NCBI GenBank assembly: GCA_024636395.1 | Contig: JAGXHD010000101.1 | Span: forward strand, 1-14,167 | Direction: 5' to 3' | From: Sulfitobacter sp. | Lineage (GTDB): Bacteria > Pseudomonadota > Alphaproteobacteria > Rhodobacterales > Rhodobacteraceae | Length of the DNA stretch: 14,167 nucleotides | Shown here: piece by piece, positions 7,055 through 14,018 of the stretch | Layout: each line of letters opens with the position of its first letter | Position numbering within the stretch: position 1 is the stretch's first letter | The notes under the pieces: generated by a model | Told to the model about the DNA's origin: nothing | Databases searched by the model: none | The model's input: the letters and a program-made list of their open reading frames with translations, nothing else | Made by a program: the position numbers and the translations under genes

Positions 7055-7951
7055 ATGGACTGGGATAAGCTGAGAATTTTTCACGCAGTGGCCGATGCGG
7101 GCTCGCTCACCCATGCAGGTGATAAGCTGAACCTTTCTCAATCCGCCGTGAGCCGCCAAGTGCGCGGGCTGGAGGAACAACTCAACACCAACCTGTTCCA
7201 CCGCCACGCCCGCGGATTGATTCTGACCGAACAGGGAGAGTTGCTGTTCGATGCGACCCGCGCCATGAACAAGCGCCTCGACACCGCAGCGGCCCGGATC
7301 CGCGACAGCGAGGAGGAAGTATTCGGCGAATTGCGGGTGACCACGACCACCGGCTTCGGCACCCTATGGCTCGCCCCGCGCCTCTCCAAACTCTACGATA
7401 AATATCCCGATCTCAAAGTGGATCTGATGCTCGAAGAGCGTGTTCTCGATCTGCCGATGCGCGAGGCGGACGTGGCGATTCGACTTAAGGAGCCGTCTCA
7501 GGCCGATCTAGTCCGCAAAAGGCTGATGACTGTACGGATGTGCCTCTTCGCCAGCTCTGAGTACCTCAAAATCAACGGCACCCCGACAGTGATCGAGGAT
7601 ATCTCCAATTTTCGTCTGATTTGTCAAAGCACGTCGAGTGATCAGGTCGGCGCAGGACTGAGCCTGATCCAGCAATTGCTGATGTACGACATCAAATCGA
7701 TGCTGACCGTGAACAATTATTTCGGTGTGCTTCAAGGTGTGTTGAACAACCTCGGTATCGGCGTTCTTCCGGACTATCTCATCCAGGACTTTCCCGATTT
7801 GGTACGCGTGCTGCCGGATGTGGAATCAGCGGAAGTACCGGTGTTCCTCGCCTACCCCGAGGAGCTGCGTCAATCAAAACGCGTCGCGGCATTCAAGGAC
7901 TTCGTTCAAGATGAGATCATAACGTACCGCAAGCAACTTAAAGAAAAATAG
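7055..7951 (+). CDS. LysR-family transcriptional regulator
   Basis: DNA-binding regulator with an N-terminal winged helix-turn-helix and a C-terminal effector-binding domain. The 298-residue product begins MDWDKLRIFHAVADAGSLTH. The recognition helix region is about residues 16-36 (LNLSQSAVSRQVRGLEEQL), and the effector domain runs from about residue 90 (GELRVTTTTGFGTLWLAPRL) to the end. Two ATGs stand in tandem at 7052 and 7055. The second is chosen because AAGG (7045-7048) is then six bases away, and it gives the usual N-terminus. The gene is divergent from the oxidoreductase across 180 bp that contain two T-N11-A dyads, the standard layout in which a LysR protein activates its neighbour and represses itself. 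The inducer cannot be read from the sequence; an aromatic oxoacid or amino acid is a guess from the neighbour. Confidence 0.93.
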   Translation: MDWDKLRIFHAVADAGSLTHAGDKLNLSQSAVSRQVRGLEEQLNTNLFHRHARGLILTEQGELLFDATRAMNKRLDTAAARIRDSEEEVFGELRVTTTTGFGTLWLAPRLSKLYDKYPDLKVDLMLEERVLDLPMREADVAIRLKEPSQADLVRKRLMTVRMCLFASSEYLKINGTPTVIEDISNFRLICQSTSSDQVGAGLSLIQQLLMYDIKSMLTVNNYFGVLQGVLNNLGIGVLPDYLIQDFPDLVRVLPDVESAEVPVFLAYPEELRQSKRVAAFKDFVQDEIITYRKQLKEK

Positions 7952-8028
7952 GCCGTTCAACGGGACTGGCATCGGCAGCCATGCACAAGGCGCATAGCGG
8001 ACATGCTCAAGCCCGTTCAGAATCTGCC

Positions 8029-8057
8029 TTGAATATGGGCGAGACGCATCCTAATTC
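8029..8057 (+). promoter_or_regulatory. Possible promoter of the candidate small RNA
   Basis: TTGAAT (8029-8034) and TAATTC (8052-8057) are exactly 17 bp apart. The first matches 4 of 6 bases of the -35 consensus; the second is poor. Transcription from here would begin close to the base of the first stem-loop. Confidence 0.25.
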
Positions 8058-8058
8058 A

Positions 8059-8143
8059 GCCATGTAAGGATGGCGGCGCTTATGTGCCGCGCCTTACACC
8101 TCCCTGTTGGACTTGGCCGGGCCTTTGTGCCCGGTCTTTTTTT
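8059..8143 (+). ncRNA. Candidate small RNA: stem-loop, anti-SD linker, terminator
   Basis: About 80 bases form two stem-loops with a short linker. Stem-loop 1 (8063-8098) pairs TGTAAGG with CCTTACA and, inside it, GCGGCGC with GTGCCGC (one G-U) around a TTAT tetraloop; the two helices are separated by an ATG/G internal loop. The linker 8098-8114 contains CCTCCC, complementary to the Shine-Dalgarno core GGGAGG. Stem-loop 2 is the terminator at 8115-8143. This is the general plan of anti-Shine-Dalgarno small RNAs known in alphaproteobacteria, but I do not recognise the family. It is not SRP RNA, RNase P or tmRNA, whose signature motifs are absent. Alternatives are the 3' end of the LysR transcript or a purL leader. 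The 5' end is a guess. Confidence 0.5.
8115..8143 (+). terminator. Rho-independent terminator
   Basis: GGCCGGGC (8115-8122) pairs with GCCCGGTC (8129-8136, one G-U) around the loop CTTTGT, followed at once by seven T residues (8137-8143). It ends whatever is transcribed rightward from the LysR gene or the candidate small RNA, and isolates purL, whose ATG is 113 bp further on. Confidence 0.85.
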
Positions 8144-8178
8144 GTCTGATGCTTTGTATCACGCCCGGCTGCGGGTCC

Positions 8179-8191
8179 GTTTGCTGCAAAC
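8179..8191. promoter_or_regulatory. 13-bp perfect palindrome in the purL upstream region
   Basis: GTTTGC-T-GCAAAC is a perfect dyad 65 bp before the purL start, between the terminator and the gene, so it is placed as an operator for purL would be. The half-sites are in the opposite orientation to those of the enterobacterial PurR box (GCAAACGTTTGC), so PurR binding is not claimed. Confidence 0.35.
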
Positions 8192-8256
8192 AGGCCTTCC
8201 CCCGCACCCCTGCCTGCCCTAAGAGAAGGGCCAAGTTTACTTGCGGGAGCGCCACC

Positions 8257-10416
8257 ATGTCCGAGCCAGCCATCACCACAGATGTCATCAAGTCCCACGG
8301 GCTGAGCGACAGCGAGTACCAGACCATTCTGGACCTGATCGGCCGCACGCCCACGTTCACCGAACTCGGCATCTTCTCCGCGATGTGGAACGAGCATTGC
8401 TCCTACAAGTCTTCCAAGAAATGGCTCCGTACCCTACCCACGGAAGGCCCGCAGGTCATCTGCGGCCCTGGCGAGAACGCGGGCGTCGTCGATATCGGCG
8501 ATGGGCAGGCCGTGGTCTTCAAAATGGAATCGCACAATCATCCGTCCTACATCGAACCCTATCAGGGCGCGGCGACCGGCGTCGGCGGCATCCTGCGCGA
8601 TGTTTTCACCATGGGCGCGCGGCCAATCGCGTCCATGAACTCTCTCAGCTTCGGCGAGCCATCCCACCACAAGACCAAGCAGCTGGTCCACGGCGTGGTT
8701 GCCGGTGTGGGCGGCTACGGCAATTGCTTCGGTGTGCCCTGCGCAGGCGGCGAAGTCCGCTTCGACAAAGCCTACAATGGCAACTGTCTGGTAAACGCCT
8801 TTGCCGCTGGTCTCGCTGACGCGGACAAGATCTTCTATTCCGCCGCCTCGGGTGTTGGCATGCCGGTGGTATACCTCGGCGCCAAGACAGGACGCGACGG
8901 TGTTGGCGGCGCCACTATGGCCTCCGCAGAATTCGACGACACCATCGAGGAAAAGCGCCCCACCGTACAGGTCGGCGATCCGTTTACCGAAAAACGCCTG
9001 ATGGAAGCCACGCTGGAGCTGATGGCGACAGGTGCGGTCATATCGATTCAGGATATGGGTGCCGCGGGCCTCACGTGCTCCGCGGTCGAGATGGGCGACA
9101 AGGGTGATCTGGGTGTCATCCTTGATCTCGAAAAGGTGCCCACCCACGAGCTCAACATGACCGCCTACGAAATGATGTTATCCGAGTCCCAAGAGCGCAT
9201 GCTTATGGTCCTGCGCCCCGAGCTAGAGGCACAAGCCAAAGCAGTCTTCGACAAATGGGATCTCGATTTCGCAATCGTCGGAGAGACCATCGCCGAGGAC
9301 CGGTTCCTCATCCGCCTAAATGGCGAGATCAAAGCCGATCTGCCCCTGAAGGCGCTCTCTGGCACCGCCCCCGAATATGACCGCCCCTGGGTGGAGACGC
9401 CTAAAGCAGCAGCACTGATCGATGTTCCCGACATCGACCCCATCGAGGGCCTCAGGGCTCTGCTCGCGTCGCCGAACTATGCAGGCAAGGCGTGGGTGTT
9501 TGAGCAATATGATACCATGGTGATGGCCGATACAGCGCGCACCCCTGGCTGGGGCGCAGGCATTATCCGCATCCACGGCACCGATAAATCGTTGGCCTTC
9601 ACCTCCGACGTCACGCCTCGTTACGTCAAGGCGAACCCCTTCGAGGGCGGCAAACAAGCGGTGGCCGAAGCCTACCGCAATCTGACGGCCGTGGGTGCAG
9701 TTCCCCTCGCCACCACCGACAATCTCAACTTCGGAAACCCCGAAAAGCCCGAAATCATGGGCCAGTTCGTGGGCGCCATCAAAGGCATCGGTGAAGCAGT
9801 ATCCGCACTCGGCATGCCGATCGTATCGGGCAACGTCTCGCTCTATAATGAGACCGACGGTTCTGCAATTCTGCCGACCCCGACGATCGGCGCGGTTGGT
9901 CTGATCAAGAAGTCCGCCGACATCATCGGCTTTGATGTCCACTCCGGCCATATCGCCCTCCTGCTGGGCGAAACACACGGCCATCTGGGCCAGTCCGCCC
10001 TGCTCGCGGAGGCGTATGGCCGCGCCGAGGGCGATGCGCCCCCCGTCGATCTGCACGCCGAAGCCCGGCACGGTGATTTCATCCGCGCGAACCACGCAAG
10101 CATCGCAGCCTGTACCGATCTTTCCGATGGCGGCCTTGCCCTTGCGGCCTTTGAGATGAGCAATCACGCCACACTCGGTCTCGCCATAGACACAGAAGAT
10201 ACCGCGCATCTCTTCGGGGAGGATCAGGCCCGCTATCTCATCGCCGCGACGCCTGAAAAGGCAATCGCCCTGACCGAAGCCGCGATCTCCGCAGGTCTAT
10301 CTCTCACGCAAATCGGCACATTCGGCGGCGATACTCTGAGCTTCGGCACCAGCAGCGCGGCCCTTTCCGATCTCTCAAAGCTTTACGGCGAAAGCTACTC
10401 AAAAACAGTGACATAA
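8257..10416 (+). CDS. purL: Phosphoribosylformylglycinamidine synthase subunit PurL (FGAM synthase II)
   Basis: Fourth step of de novo purine synthesis: ATP-dependent amidation of FGAR to FGAM, using ammonia channelled from PurQ, with PurS as bridging subunit. The 719-residue product is the short bacterial form, lacking the N-terminal and glutaminase parts of the enterobacterial enzyme, so PurS and PurQ must be encoded elsewhere. Visible motifs are WNEHCSYKSS (44-53) with the conserved catalytic His47, KMESHNHPSYIEPYQGAATGVGG split over 89-111, GGEVRFD, SIQDMGAAGLTCS and ACTDLSDGGL in the second half. The frame is open upstream to 8107 and would add 50 residues running through the terminator. 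The ATG at 8257 is chosen because GGGAG lies about eight bases before it and MSEPAITTDVIKSHGL is a usual N-terminus. It converges with the MoxR/VWA pair, 69 bp apart. Confidence 0.97.
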   Translation: MSEPAITTDVIKSHGLSDSEYQTILDLIGRTPTFTELGIFSAMWNEHCSYKSSKKWLRTLPTEGPQVICGPGENAGVVDIGDGQAVVFKMESHNHPSYIEPYQGAATGVGGILRDVFTMGARPIASMNSLSFGEPSHHKTKQLVHGVVAGVGGYGNCFGVPCAGGEVRFDKAYNGNCLVNAFAAGLADADKIFYSAASGVGMPVVYLGAKTGRDGVGGATMASAEFDDTIEEKRPTVQVGDPFTEKRLMEATLELMATGAVISIQDMGAAGLTCSAVEMGDKGDLGVILDLEKVPTHELNMTAYEMMLSESQERMLMVLRPELEAQAKAVFDKWDLDFAIVGETIAEDRFLIRLNGEIKADLPLKALSGTAPEYDRPWVETPKAAALIDVPDIDPIEGLRALLASPNYAGKAWVFEQYDTMVMADTARTPGWGAGIIRIHGTDKSLAFTSDVTPRYVKANPFEGGKQAVAEAYRNLTAVGAVPLATTDNLNFGNPEKPEIMGQFVGAIKGIGEAVSALGMPIVSGNVSLYNETDGSAILPTPTIGAVGLIKKSADIIGFDVHSGHIALLLGETHGHLGQSALLAEAYGRAEGDAPPVDLHAEARHGDFIRANHASIAACTDLSDGGLALAAFEMSNHATLGLAIDTEDTAHLFGEDQARYLIAATPEKAIALTEAAISAGLSLTQIGTFGGDTLSFGTSSAALSDLSKLYGESYSKTVT

Positions 10417-10470
10417 GCGCCCTAATTCACTTTTTCCTTAAACTCCCGGGGACGCTATGCCGCGCAAAGT

Positions 10471-10486
10471 GGGGGGCACCACCCCC
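10471..10486. terminator. Weak G/C hairpin between convergent genes
   Basis: In the 69 bp between the purL and VWA stop codons, GGGGG and CCCCC arms close over CACCA (plus strand), directly next to the VWA stop. There is no T-tract on either strand, so if it ends transcription it does so weakly or with Rho. No better terminator is visible between these convergent genes. Confidence 0.3.
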
Positions 10487-11751
10487 TACCCGCCTTCCAT
10501 CATGCGCAGAAGCCGACCCTTCTCGCCCATATCGTCAGGCTTGGATATCGCAGCAGCCAAAGCCTCCAGCGATTCAATCGAATGGCCCGCCCGAAAACTG
10601 TCCACATGAGGCAGCATGGCCCGGATGCCGGCAGCTTTCGGAGCGAACCCGTCCCAGCGCAACAGCGGATTTAACCAGATCACGCGTCGCGCGGACAAAT
10701 GCAACCGCTGCATCTGCCGCGCCAACGCCTCGGGGTCGTCGCGGTCGAGACCGTCGGTGATCAGCAGCACCACCGCACCCTGCCCCAGAACCCTGCGGGA
10801 CCAATCGCGGTTGAACGCCGCGATGCTGCGCCCGATCCGCGTGCCGCCTTCCCAATCCTGCGCCTGCGCGCCCGCCGCTTTGAGCGCGGCATCCACATCG
10901 CGGGTGCGCAAATGGCGGGTGATGTTGGGCAGCTGAGTCCCGAAGGTAAACGCGTGGACCTGCGCCCATCCCGCTCCATTCTCATTTGCAACCGCATGCA
11001 GAAAATGCAGGATGATCCGCGAATACTGACTCATTGATCCCGAGATATCGCAGAGAACCACCAGATTGGGCCAGCGCGGCTTGGGCTTCTTGAACGCCAA
11101 GGCGCCCATCTCCCCGCCGCGCCGCAGCGCAGCCCGCAAAGAGCGCGCGCCATCCACCCGTCCCTGCCCAAAGCTCGGCGCAGTGCGGCGCGAGGGCAGC
11201 GGCTTGATCGGCAGGCTCAGCTTTGCCAGCATCCGCTTTGCCTGCGCGACCTCCGCGAGGCTCATGAGTTCGAAATCAATGGTCTTCAGTCGCTCTGACG
11301 CGGACATGGTGAGCGAGGCATCCACTTCGATCAGGGCGTCTTCCTCCGGACCCTCCGGTTCTTCGTCGCGCGGCGGCGCCTGCGCCCCGTCCAGCAGCGC
11401 CTCTGCCGCGCGCTTCTCGGCAGCCTGAGCCGGGCGCTCCTCCTGAACCCCCCGTATCGCAGGCAGCATGGCAGCCATCATATGTTCGAGATACCTTGGA
11501 TCGCGCCAGTAGAGACGGAAAAGCTGGGCAAAGATGCGCGCGTGTTCAGGCCGGTTTACGAAACAGGCGTGAAGCGTCCAATAGAAATCACGCTTTTCGG
11601 TGAAACCTGCGGCCTCGACTGCGCGGATCGCATCAATCACCCGGCCCGGCCCGATCGGCAGTCCAGCCCGCCGCAGACTGCGCGCGAAATGGGTGATATT
11701 GCCAGCGAGCCGGGGCGTATCCGGCAGAGAGAGCGGTGCGTACTCAACCAT
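10486..11751 (-). CDS. CoxE-like von Willebrand factor A domain protein
   Basis: Cytoplasmic VWA protein of the CoxE type, which works with a MoxR-family AAA+ ATPase in maturing metalloenzymes or other complexes; CoxD/CoxE for Mo-Cu CO dehydrogenase is the best-known pair. The 421-residue product has a helical N-terminal region (to about 100), an acidic, low-complexity linker at about 103-143 (PRDEEPEGPEEDALIEVD), and a C-terminal VWA domain from about 225. The metal-ion-dependent adhesion site is complete: D235-I-S-G-S239, Thr304 in EGGTRIG, and Asp333 in ITDGLD. The ATG at 11751 lacks a clear Shine-Dalgarno; an in-frame stop 39 bp upstream leaves no better ATG. It follows moxR by 63 bp, with a small hairpin between. 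No CO dehydrogenase or other client gene lies within the window, so the partner is unknown. Confidence 0.88.
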   Translation of the reverse strand: MVEYAPLSLPDTPRLAGNITHFARSLRRAGLPIGPGRVIDAIRAVEAAGFTEKRDFYWTLHACFVNRPEHARIFAQLFRLYWRDPRYLEHMMAAMLPAIRGVQEERPAQAAEKRAAEALLDGAQAPPRDEEPEGPEEDALIEVDASLTMSASERLKTIDFELMSLAEVAQAKRMLAKLSLPIKPLPSRRTAPSFGQGRVDGARSLRAALRRGGEMGALAFKKPKPRWPNLVVLCDISGSMSQYSRIILHFLHAVANENGAGWAQVHAFTFGTQLPNITRHLRTRDVDAALKAAGAQAQDWEGGTRIGRSIAAFNRDWSRRVLGQGAVVLLITDGLDRDDPEALARQMQRLHLSARRVIWLNPLLRWDGFAPKAAGIRAMLPHVDSFRAGHSIESLEALAAAISKPDDMGEKGRLLRMMEGG

Positions 11752-11764
11752 GATCGACGTGCAG

Positions 11765-11789
11765 TTCAGGCTGCGAAAGGCAGACTGAA
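11765..11789 (-). other. Intergenic stem-loop between moxR and the VWA gene
   Basis: TTCAG and CTGC on one side pair with GCAG and CTGAA on the other (9 bp, one mismatch) around a 5-base loop, ending 13 bp before the VWA start. There is no T-tract after it, so it is not an intrinsic terminator. It may affect mRNA stability or translation of the VWA gene, which lacks a clear ribosome binding site. Confidence 0.4.
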
Positions 11790-11814
11790 TTTATGGGAAA
11801 AATGAAAACGGGTG

Positions 11815-12720
11815 TCATGCGTCAAGGCTGGCTCTTGCTTCGTCGAGCAACCGCTTGGCTTCCGATCCCTGAAGCTTTGCGATGTCGTCTTGATATTTGA
11901 GGACCGCTCCAAGCGTGTCGGCGATGACTTCCGGGCTAAGCGTGAGCACATCGAGCGCGAGCAGGCATTTAGCCCAGTCGATCGTTTCGGCGACGCCGGG
12001 TTTCTTGAACAGATCCTCGGTCCGCAGTCGTTGGACAAAGGCCACGACCTCACGGCTCAACGCCTCGGCGGCTTCGGGCGCGCGCGCTTGCAGGATATCC
12101 ATTTCGCGGTCGAAATCCGGATAATCAACCCAGTGATAGAGGCAGCGGCGCTTGAGCGCGTCATGTACTTCGCGGGTCCGGTTGGACGTGAGGATCACGA
12201 TTGGCGGCTCCGGTGCCTTGATCGTGCCCATTTCCGGAATTGTGATCTGGAAGTCGCTGAGGGCTTCAAGAAGGAAAGCCTCGAATGGAGCATCCGTGCG
12301 ATCAAGCTCGTCGATCAGCAGGATCGGTGGACCGTTCGCATCGGGGCGCAGTGCTTGCAAAAGGGGACGCTCAATGAGGAATTCATCGCTGAAAAGCTCC
12401 GCGTTGAGGGCTTTTCGATCGGCCTCGCCCGCTGCTTCGGCAGTACGGATCGCAACCATCTGCGCCGCAAAGTTCCATTCATAAACGGCGGAGGAAGCAT
12501 CGAGCCCCTCATAGCATTGCAACCGGATCAGCCGTCGACCCATCGCAGCCGCAAGTGCTTTGGCGATTTCGGTTTTACCGACACCCGCCTCGCCTTCCAA
12601 AAACAGCGGCCGACCAAGCCGCAGGCTAAGGAAAACCACGGTCGCCAAAGGGCGGCCACACACATACCCCTGATCTGACAGCATCTTTTGCACTGCATCA
12701 ATGGATGAAATATCCGCCAT
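11815..12720 (-). CDS. MoxR-family AAA+ ATPase (CoxD-like)
   Basis: ATP-driven chaperone of the MoxR family, thought to remodel or load metal into client proteins together with a VWA partner. The 301-residue product shows Walker A GEAGVGKT (43-50), Walker B ILLIDELD (133-140), sensor-1 TSN (178-180) and the arginine pair LKRRC (189-193) expected for the arginine finger, then the C-terminal lid. Length fits the CoxD-like MoxR subgroup. The ATG at 12720 has GGGAGGG about eight bases upstream. It is the first gene of a two-gene unit with the VWA protein, transcribed leftward from the 12721-12965 intergenic region, and divergent from a glycosyltransferase. The substrate is not shown by the sequence; the name coxD would be justified only if CO dehydrogenase genes exist elsewhere and depend on it. 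Confidence 0.93.
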   Translation of the reverse strand: MADISSIDAVQKMLSDQGYVCGRPLATVVFLSLRLGRPLFLEGEAGVGKTEIAKALAAAMGRRLIRLQCYEGLDASSAVYEWNFAAQMVAIRTAEAAGEADRKALNAELFSDEFLIERPLLQALRPDANGPPILLIDELDRTDAPFEAFLLEALSDFQITIPEMGTIKAPEPPIVILTSNRTREVHDALKRRCLYHWVDYPDFDREMDILQARAPEAAEALSREVVAFVQRLRTEDLFKKPGVAETIDWAKCLLALDVLTLSPEVIADTLGAVLKYQDDIAKLQGSEAKRLLDEARASLDA

Positions 12721-12830
12721 ATCGCGCCCTCCCCCGAAAATTGAACCCTCACAAGGCCACTGCGCGCGGCACAGGTCAAGGCACCAATGATAGATATGTC
12801 ACGGCGGATGTTCCGGCGGTGCGGCAAAGA

Positions 12831-12848
12831 TTGACGCGATTCGCGCAA
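12831..12848. promoter_or_regulatory. Near-palindrome in the moxR/glycosyltransferase divergent region
   Basis: TTG-A-CGCG-ATT-CGCG-CAA is a dyad with 7 paired bases per arm and one unpaired A. It lies near the middle of the 245-bp divergent region. TTGACG also resembles a -35 element, but no good -10 follows it. A regulator site is possible; none is identified. Confidence 0.25.
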
Positions 12849-12919
12849 GCTGGCATCCTTTAACCAGTAAAAAAGAGGTTTTGGCCATCTTGGCACCGAA
12901 ACCCACGAATGAGGCGGAC

Positions 12920-12976
12920 ATGTTGAAGCACGCACACGATGCGGTGGCCCCTGCGGGAGCGCACCATGGCGGATAA
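12920..12976 (+). CDS. Possible 18-codon leader ORF overlapping the glycosyltransferase start
   Basis: ATG at 12920 is preceded by GAGG at 12911-12914, five bases away, and opens an 18-codon frame (MLKHAHDAVAPAGAHHGG) that stops with TAA at 12974-12976. The stop is 11 bp inside the glycosyltransferase gene, in another frame. The peptide is rich in Ala and His. The arrangement would let ribosomes that end there restart at 12966. Frames this short arise often by chance, so this is only a candidate. Confidence 0.25.
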   Translation: MLKHAHDAVAPAGAHHGG

Positions 12977-14018
12977 GCTGAAGATCACGGCAGTGACCTG
13001 CGTGAAAAACGAAGGGCCGTTCTTGCTGGAATGGATCGCGTTTCACCAGCTGATCGGCGTGACGGATTTTCTGTTCTACTCCAACGATTGCGATGACGGC
13101 ACGGACATGTTGCTCGATGCACTCGCAGATCTGGGCCACGTCACGCATCTGCCGAACCCTGCCGAGGGGCGCAACTATCAGATGGAAGCGCTCAAGGATG
13201 CCAAGGCGCACAGCATCGTCGCACAGGCCGATTGGGTGTGGATCGCGGATGTGGACGAGTTCCCGAACATCCATGTGGGCGATCACAGCTTTGCCGCCCT
13301 GATCGAGGCCTGCGGCGATCCGCAAACCATCAGCCTGAATTTCCAGTTTTTTGCCAACGATGATATCGACAGCTTCGAGGACCGCCCAGTGATCGAGCAG
13401 TTCACCCGCAGCCACAATCCCGACATCTGGTGCGGCGAAGCGGCGATAGAGGTCAAATCACTGGTGCGCAACGACTTTCCGCTACACTATTACGGCGCGC
13501 ATCGACCGTTTTTCAAACCATCGGTAAAGAAAAAGCAGCGCCCCAGTTGGACCGACGGGTCGGGCCGCCCCGTTCCCCACCGGTTTCTGGTGGCAGCCAA
13601 TCCGCGCCGCATCCGCCGCTTTCCTGCTGCAGGCGCGCGCCGGTTTGCAACGCTGAACCACTATGCGCTGCGCAGCCTCGACAGCTATCTGGTCAAGAAT
13701 GACCGCGGCGATGTGAACCGCGAGAACCGCGCATTCGACGATACCTATTGGCGCGAGCGCAATGATCCGGCTTGGGAGGATCTCTCGATACAGCGCTATC
13801 TGCCCGCACTTACCGCCCGGATGGACGAGTTCAAGGCGCAGGCAAACATTGGTACCCTGCACGAAGCCTGCGTCGCGGCGCATCGGGCCCGTCGGGATGC
13901 ACTCATGGAGCAAAAGGAATATCGCGACATGCATGCACAGCTGCGTGCAGCCTCCAAACTGCCGCCGCAGGAGGAAGCGATGCTGCGCGATTTGGGCCTG
14001 CTGGAGGAGACCTCTTGA
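12966..14018 (+). CDS. Glycosyltransferase family 2-like protein
   Basis: Likely cytoplasmic glycosyltransferase with a GT-A fold, of the group (Glyco_tranf_2_4 type) that starts with a V-K-N-E motif. The 350-residue product has TCVKNEGPFLLEWIAFH at 11-27, a nucleotide-sugar-binding pattern with SNDCDDGT at 39-46, and the metal-binding DVDEF (95-99) after WVWIA. There is no membrane segment. The C-terminal third is helical and charged. An upstream in-frame ATG at 12939 exists, but the ATG at 12966 is chosen because GGGAG lies seven bases before it and the conserved N-terminus (MADKLKITAVTCVKNE) starts there. Its stop overlaps the start of a sulfotransferase gene by 4 bp, so both are one translational unit, probably building and sulfating a surface glycan. 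Sugar donor and acceptor are unknown. Confidence 0.85.
   Translation: MADKLKITAVTCVKNEGPFLLEWIAFHQLIGVTDFLFYSNDCDDGTDMLLDALADLGHVTHLPNPAEGRNYQMEALKDAKAHSIVAQADWVWIADVDEFPNIHVGDHSFAALIEACGDPQTISLNFQFFANDDIDSFEDRPVIEQFTRSHNPDIWCGEAAIEVKSLVRNDFPLHYYGAHRPFFKPSVKKKQRPSWTDGSGRPVPHRFLVAANPRRIRRFPAAGARRFATLNHYALRSLDSYLVKNDRGDVNRENRAFDDTYWRERNDPAWEDLSIQRYLPALTARMDEFKAQANIGTLHEACVAAHRARRDALMEQKEYRDMHAQLRAASKLPPQEEAMLRDLGLLEETS

Larger units (their letters stand above)
7952..8256. other. Gene-free stretch between the LysR gene and purL
   Basis: This 305-bp stretch holds no convincing coding region. From 8059 to 8143 it contains a candidate small RNA ending in a strong terminator. From 8144 to 8256 it forms the purL upstream region, with a 13-bp palindrome (8179-8191) and a GCCCT/AGGGC hairpin (about 8216-8231). 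From 7952 to about 8028 I see only weak repeats, such as AACGGG at 7959-7964 facing CCCGTT at 8012-8017, and no clear terminator for the LysR gene. Confidence 0.7.

Noticed and set aside
8029..8143. Known housekeeping RNA (SRP RNA, RNase P RNA, tmRNA) or a known riboswitch
   Set aside because: None of the signature motifs of these RNAs are present. 6S RNA could not be excluded by eye but the two-hairpin shape does not fit it.
8116..8169. Attenuator: GCCGGGC of the terminator can also pair with GCCCGGC at 8163-8169
   Set aside because: The alternative partner lies downstream of the terminator and would be transcribed too late to prevent it, so a classical attenuation switch is unlikely.
8107..8256. 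50-codon N-terminal extension of PurL
   Set aside because: It would start in the terminator and give a Cys/Pro-rich sequence foreign to PurL. The ATG at 8257 has a proper SD and a typical N-terminus.
9316..10209. 297-codon minus-strand frame inside purL
   Set aside because: Shadow of purL, no recognisable motif and no independent ribosome binding site.
12831..12859. Sigma-70 promoter starting with TTGACG
   Set aside because: The hexamer 17 bp further on (CATCCT) is a poor -10, and nearby spacings give nothing better.
12860..12865. TTAACC as a second CtrA half-site upstream of the glycosyltransferase
   Set aside because: It continues AG instead of AT, is over 100 bp from the start codon and has no partner half-site.
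12528..13415. 295-codon minus-strand frame spanning the moxR 5' end, the intergenic region and the glycosyltransferase
   Set aside because: It overlaps two well-supported genes and their divergent control region, and its product has no coherent domain.
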